From an uncultured Polaribacter sp. (GTDB lineage Bacteria > Bacteroidota > Bacteroidia > Flavobacteriales > Flavobacteriaceae), in assembly GCA_913050305.1 (NCBI GenBank), contig CAJXAS010000089.1, forward strand, positions 1 through 7,552: a stretch of 7,552 nt of DNA, read 5' to 3'. Positions 6,687 through 7,552 of this stretch are shown in pieces. Position 1 is the stretch's first letter. Each line of letters opens with the position of its first letter. The notes below the pieces were generated by a model. The model searched no databases. It worked only from the letters and a program-made list of their open reading frames with translations, and had not been told where the DNA came from. The translations under genes were made by a program, and so were the position numbers.

Positions 6687-7552
6687 TCAAAAAGTCCTTT
6701 TTTCGTGAAAATTATAGTTTACACCTAAGCCAAAAAGTTGTCTAAATTGAATTTTAGAAGAAGAATTATCATCGATTATTGTATGAAAGGTCATGTGCAT
6801 TTTAATGTGTTTATTTACTTTAAAACGAATGTTTGTTTGATAATCTAAATCTACATTACCAACATTGGCTAAGTAATCTGAATACATGGTTATAATATTT
6901 TCCATTTCAACATTTTTCATGACACTAAATTTATAATATCCAGAAAGGTTAAAACCTAAACTAAATGCTGTGTTCTTACCTTCTTCAACACCAAATTTTC
7001 CAGAAAAAAAATCATTTACAAATGTATATCTTGCGGTCGCAGGTGCAATATTTACGCTTAACTCATCAGATTTTTTAAATAACATTCCTGGTCCAAAAGT
7101 TAAATAAGCAGGTGCTAAAAATTCTGAAACCATTGATTTAGGCTCTTGTTTATAGTCGAAACCTTTTGTGTATTGCGTTCTAAGGTTTCCAATAAAGGAT
7201 AAAAACCAATTAGGGCTAGTTTTTAGTCCTAATACTGTGTTCAATTCGAAACGATCATCTGTTTTCCGGTACCCTTGTTCACTAACATAACTAATACCAT
7301 ATCCTGTAATTATTCTGGTATCCCAATTTATATTTTCCTTTTTGTAGTTAAAATCGTAGTTCAAGTTTATATTTCCTGCTATCGTATTTTGTCCACCAGA
7401 TGCCCAATTAGAAAAAGAAGATTGATTAAAGATAAAAGCAAGCCTTCCGTTCACTTTCCATTTTGGCTTTAATATAGTATCTTTTTCCTTGTCTTGTGAA
7501 TAAGAATTTGATACTATGAGTATACATAGAATAAGGAGAATTCTGTTCAAAG
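6687..7552 (-). CDS. DUF3078 family outer-membrane beta-barrel protein (5' end outside window)
   Basis: The reading frame is open from the right edge to a TGA at 6689-6687, encoding at least 287 residues. The visible N-terminus is a hydrophobic signal sequence (NRILLILCILIVSNSYS-Q). The first in-frame start candidate is a TTG at 7550-7548. TTG starts are uncommon in Bacteroidota, so the true ATG probably lies a few codons beyond the window. The mature protein carries the DUF3078 hallmark FNQSSFSNWASGGQNT (41-56 counted from the TTG), then amphipathic strands and a C-terminal GLGVNYNFHEKRTF, consistent with an outer-membrane barrel ending in an aromatic residue. Unlike its downstream paralog it has no coiled-coil segment between signal peptide and barrel. 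The two genes are tandem, 53 bp apart. The biological role of the family is unknown. Confidence 0.85.
   Translation of the reverse strand, partial: LNRILLILCILIVSNSYSQDKEKDTILKPKWKVNGRLAFIFNQSSFSNWASGGQNTIAGNINLNYDFNYKKENINWDTRIITGYGISYVSEQGYRKTDDRFELNTVLGLKTSPNWFLSFIGNLRTQYTKGFDYKQEPKSMVSEFLAPAYLTFGPGMLFKKSDELSVNIAPATARYTFVNDFFSGKFGVEEGKNTAFSLGFNLSGYYKFSVMKNVEMENIITMYSDYLANVGNVDLDYQTNIRFKVNKHIKMHMTFHTIIDDNSSSKIQFRQLFGLGVNYNFHEKRTF

Noticed and set aside
7275..7472. Plus-strand open frame of 65 codons
   Set aside because: It is antisense to the second DUF3078 gene and has no recognisable features.
7548..7550. TTG as the start codon of the upstream DUF3078 gene
   Set aside because: The frame stays open to the window edge and TTG starts are rare in this group; an ATG just outside the window is more likely.
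1..7552. Defence system, mobile element, CRISPR array or prophage
   Set aside because: All complete genes look chromosomal; no transposase, integrase, nuclease, repeat array, tRNA-associated insertion or shift in base composition is visible.

Overview
The window is AT-rich chromosomal DNA from a member of the Bacteroidota, most likely the family Flavobacteriaceae. Four things point there: Bacteroidota-type -7 promoter boxes (TAnnTTTG) placed very close to start codons, A-rich leaders without Shine-Dalgarno sequences, the protein families present (DUF6503 and DUF3078, both typical of this group), and the sequence of HflX. I see no tRNA, rRNA, mobile element, CRISPR array, integrase or phage gene.

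Region 1 (1-264) is the 3' end of aspS, the aspartyl-tRNA synthetase gene, closed by an intrinsic terminator. Region 2 (292-3417) is a tight three-gene plus-strand operon with gaps of 6 and 15 nt: a secreted DUF6503 protein, a ClC-family chloride channel or transporter with two CBS domains, and a membrane protein of unknown function with a cytosolic helical N-terminus. Region 3 (3442-3975, minus) is one gene of unknown function that converges on the operon and shares a 45-bp divergent promoter region with the next gene. Region 4 (4021-5561, plus) holds a 79-residue two-helix membrane protein and the ribosome-associated GTPase gene hflX. Each has its own near-leaderless promoter. Region 5 (5651-7552, minus) holds two tandem DUF3078 outer-membrane beta-barrel genes, the upstream one running off the window edge. 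It ends in a strong bidirectional hairpin that also faces the end of hflX.

The aspS and hflX genes have housekeeping roles in translation and ribosome rescue. The ClC operon is an ion-transport unit with two uncharacterised partners. The DUF3078 pair are envelope proteins. I found no convincing defence, mobile or otherwise novel multi-gene system. The points most worth a second look are the unusual gating and proton-pathway residues of the ClC protein, its conserved-looking operon partners, the DUF3078 paralog with a perfect heptad-repeat coiled coil, and a shared 11-nt near-leaderless promoter motif.
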